Of a stretch of DNA of 64,000 bases, positions 63,782 to 64,000 are shown piece after piece. The translations under genes and the position numbers were made by a program. The stretch is from positions 556,001-620,000 of the forward strand of contig NC_009420.2 in the NCBI RefSeq assembly GCF_000002875.2, given 5' to 3'. The notes beneath the pieces are model-generated. The model was not told the DNA's origin. It saw only the letters and a program-made list of their open reading frames with translations, and ran no database searches. The DNA comes from Leishmania infantum JPCM5 (taxonomy: Eukaryota > Euglenozoa > Kinetoplastea > Trypanosomatida > Trypanosomatidae). Within the stretch, counting starts at the first letter, position 1. Each line of letters starts with the position of its first letter.

Positions 63782-64000
63782 GCGTCCATTCAAGACAAAC
63801 AGAAAGATTGAGAAACCGAGAAAAAGGCGAAGAGATGATGGAAAGGAGAGGGTGCATGTGAGCGAGTGCGTCATTTGCGTGTATAACAGAAGCGTGGGCA
63901 GAAAAAAGAGCATCTACGTTATCACAGAAATGCCAGTAATGCAGTGTTGCCGTGTGTGACGGCAGTTATGCCGAAAAGGACTCAGCGCGCACGCCGAAAG
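63614..64000. other. right edge, no gene seen
   Basis: Upstream flank of UMSBP. Apart from the CU-rich leader nothing gene-like is visible; it presumably joins the 3' UTR of the next gene to the right. Confidence 0.5.

Noticed and set aside
1..64000. CRISPR array, telomeric repeats, strand-switch region
   Set aside because: No regularly spaced repeats, no TTAGGG-type arrays, and all supported genes are on one strand.

Overview
The window is a stretch of nuclear chromosome from a trypanosomatid, most likely Leishmania or a close relative in the Leishmaniinae. The reasons are: GC-rich intronless genes all on one strand (minus), long intergenic stretches with strong purine/pyrimidine strand bias and many CA/GT microsatellites, NEK-type kinases carrying a C-terminal PH domain, a five-knuckle UMSBP zinc-finger gene, and dispersed ~560 bp repeats carrying what I read as the ingi/L1Tc-clade 5' hallmark (SIDER-like retroposons). 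The whole window looks like one polycistronic unit transcribed right to left, with mRNAs made by trans-splicing and polyadenylation. The gene order recalls the UMSBP/proteasome-alpha part of L. major chromosome 36; that is from memory and not checked.

Layout from the right, in the direction of transcription: UMSBP (63.3-63.6 kb); a gene-free 5.8 kb stretch; proteasome alpha subunit PSMA1-like; a small unknown protein; a STAG/SCC3-like cohesin subunit; an 1828-aa protein with WD40-like and Sfi1-like segments; a CEP57-like coiled-coil protein; an LRR protein resembling LRRC23; a TRIM-like RING/B-box/coiled-coil protein; an ELMO-domain protein; a broken gene with a good signal peptide (22.1-23.4 kb); two paralogous NEK/PH kinases (18.6-20.1 and 11.6-13.2 kb); a 103-aa coiled-coil protein; a divergent XRN-family 5'-3' exoribonuclease; and, running off the left edge, the N-terminal part of an unknown Ser/Ala-rich protein.

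The left 36 kb differs from the right 28 kb. It holds five SIDER-like copies (four in gene-sense orientation, one inverted) and three copies of a second, 0.9-1.1 kb GC-rich repeat that I cannot name. None of these repeats was seen right of 35.5 kb. The repeats sit between genes, mostly in the presumed 3' UTRs of the genes to their right, and many are nearly identical. They could act on mRNA stability and as recombination sites for copy-number change. Two SIDER-like copies flank the ELMO gene as an inverted repeat.

The genes form no metabolic pathway. As a set they cover RNA decay (XRN), chromosome cohesion (SCC3), protein turnover (proteasome, possible RING ligase), cytoskeleton or flagellum (CEP57-like, LRRC23-like, WD40/Sfi1-like), signalling (two kinases, ELMO) and nucleic-acid binding (UMSBP). 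No RNA gene, CRISPR array, telomere or replication origin could be identified.
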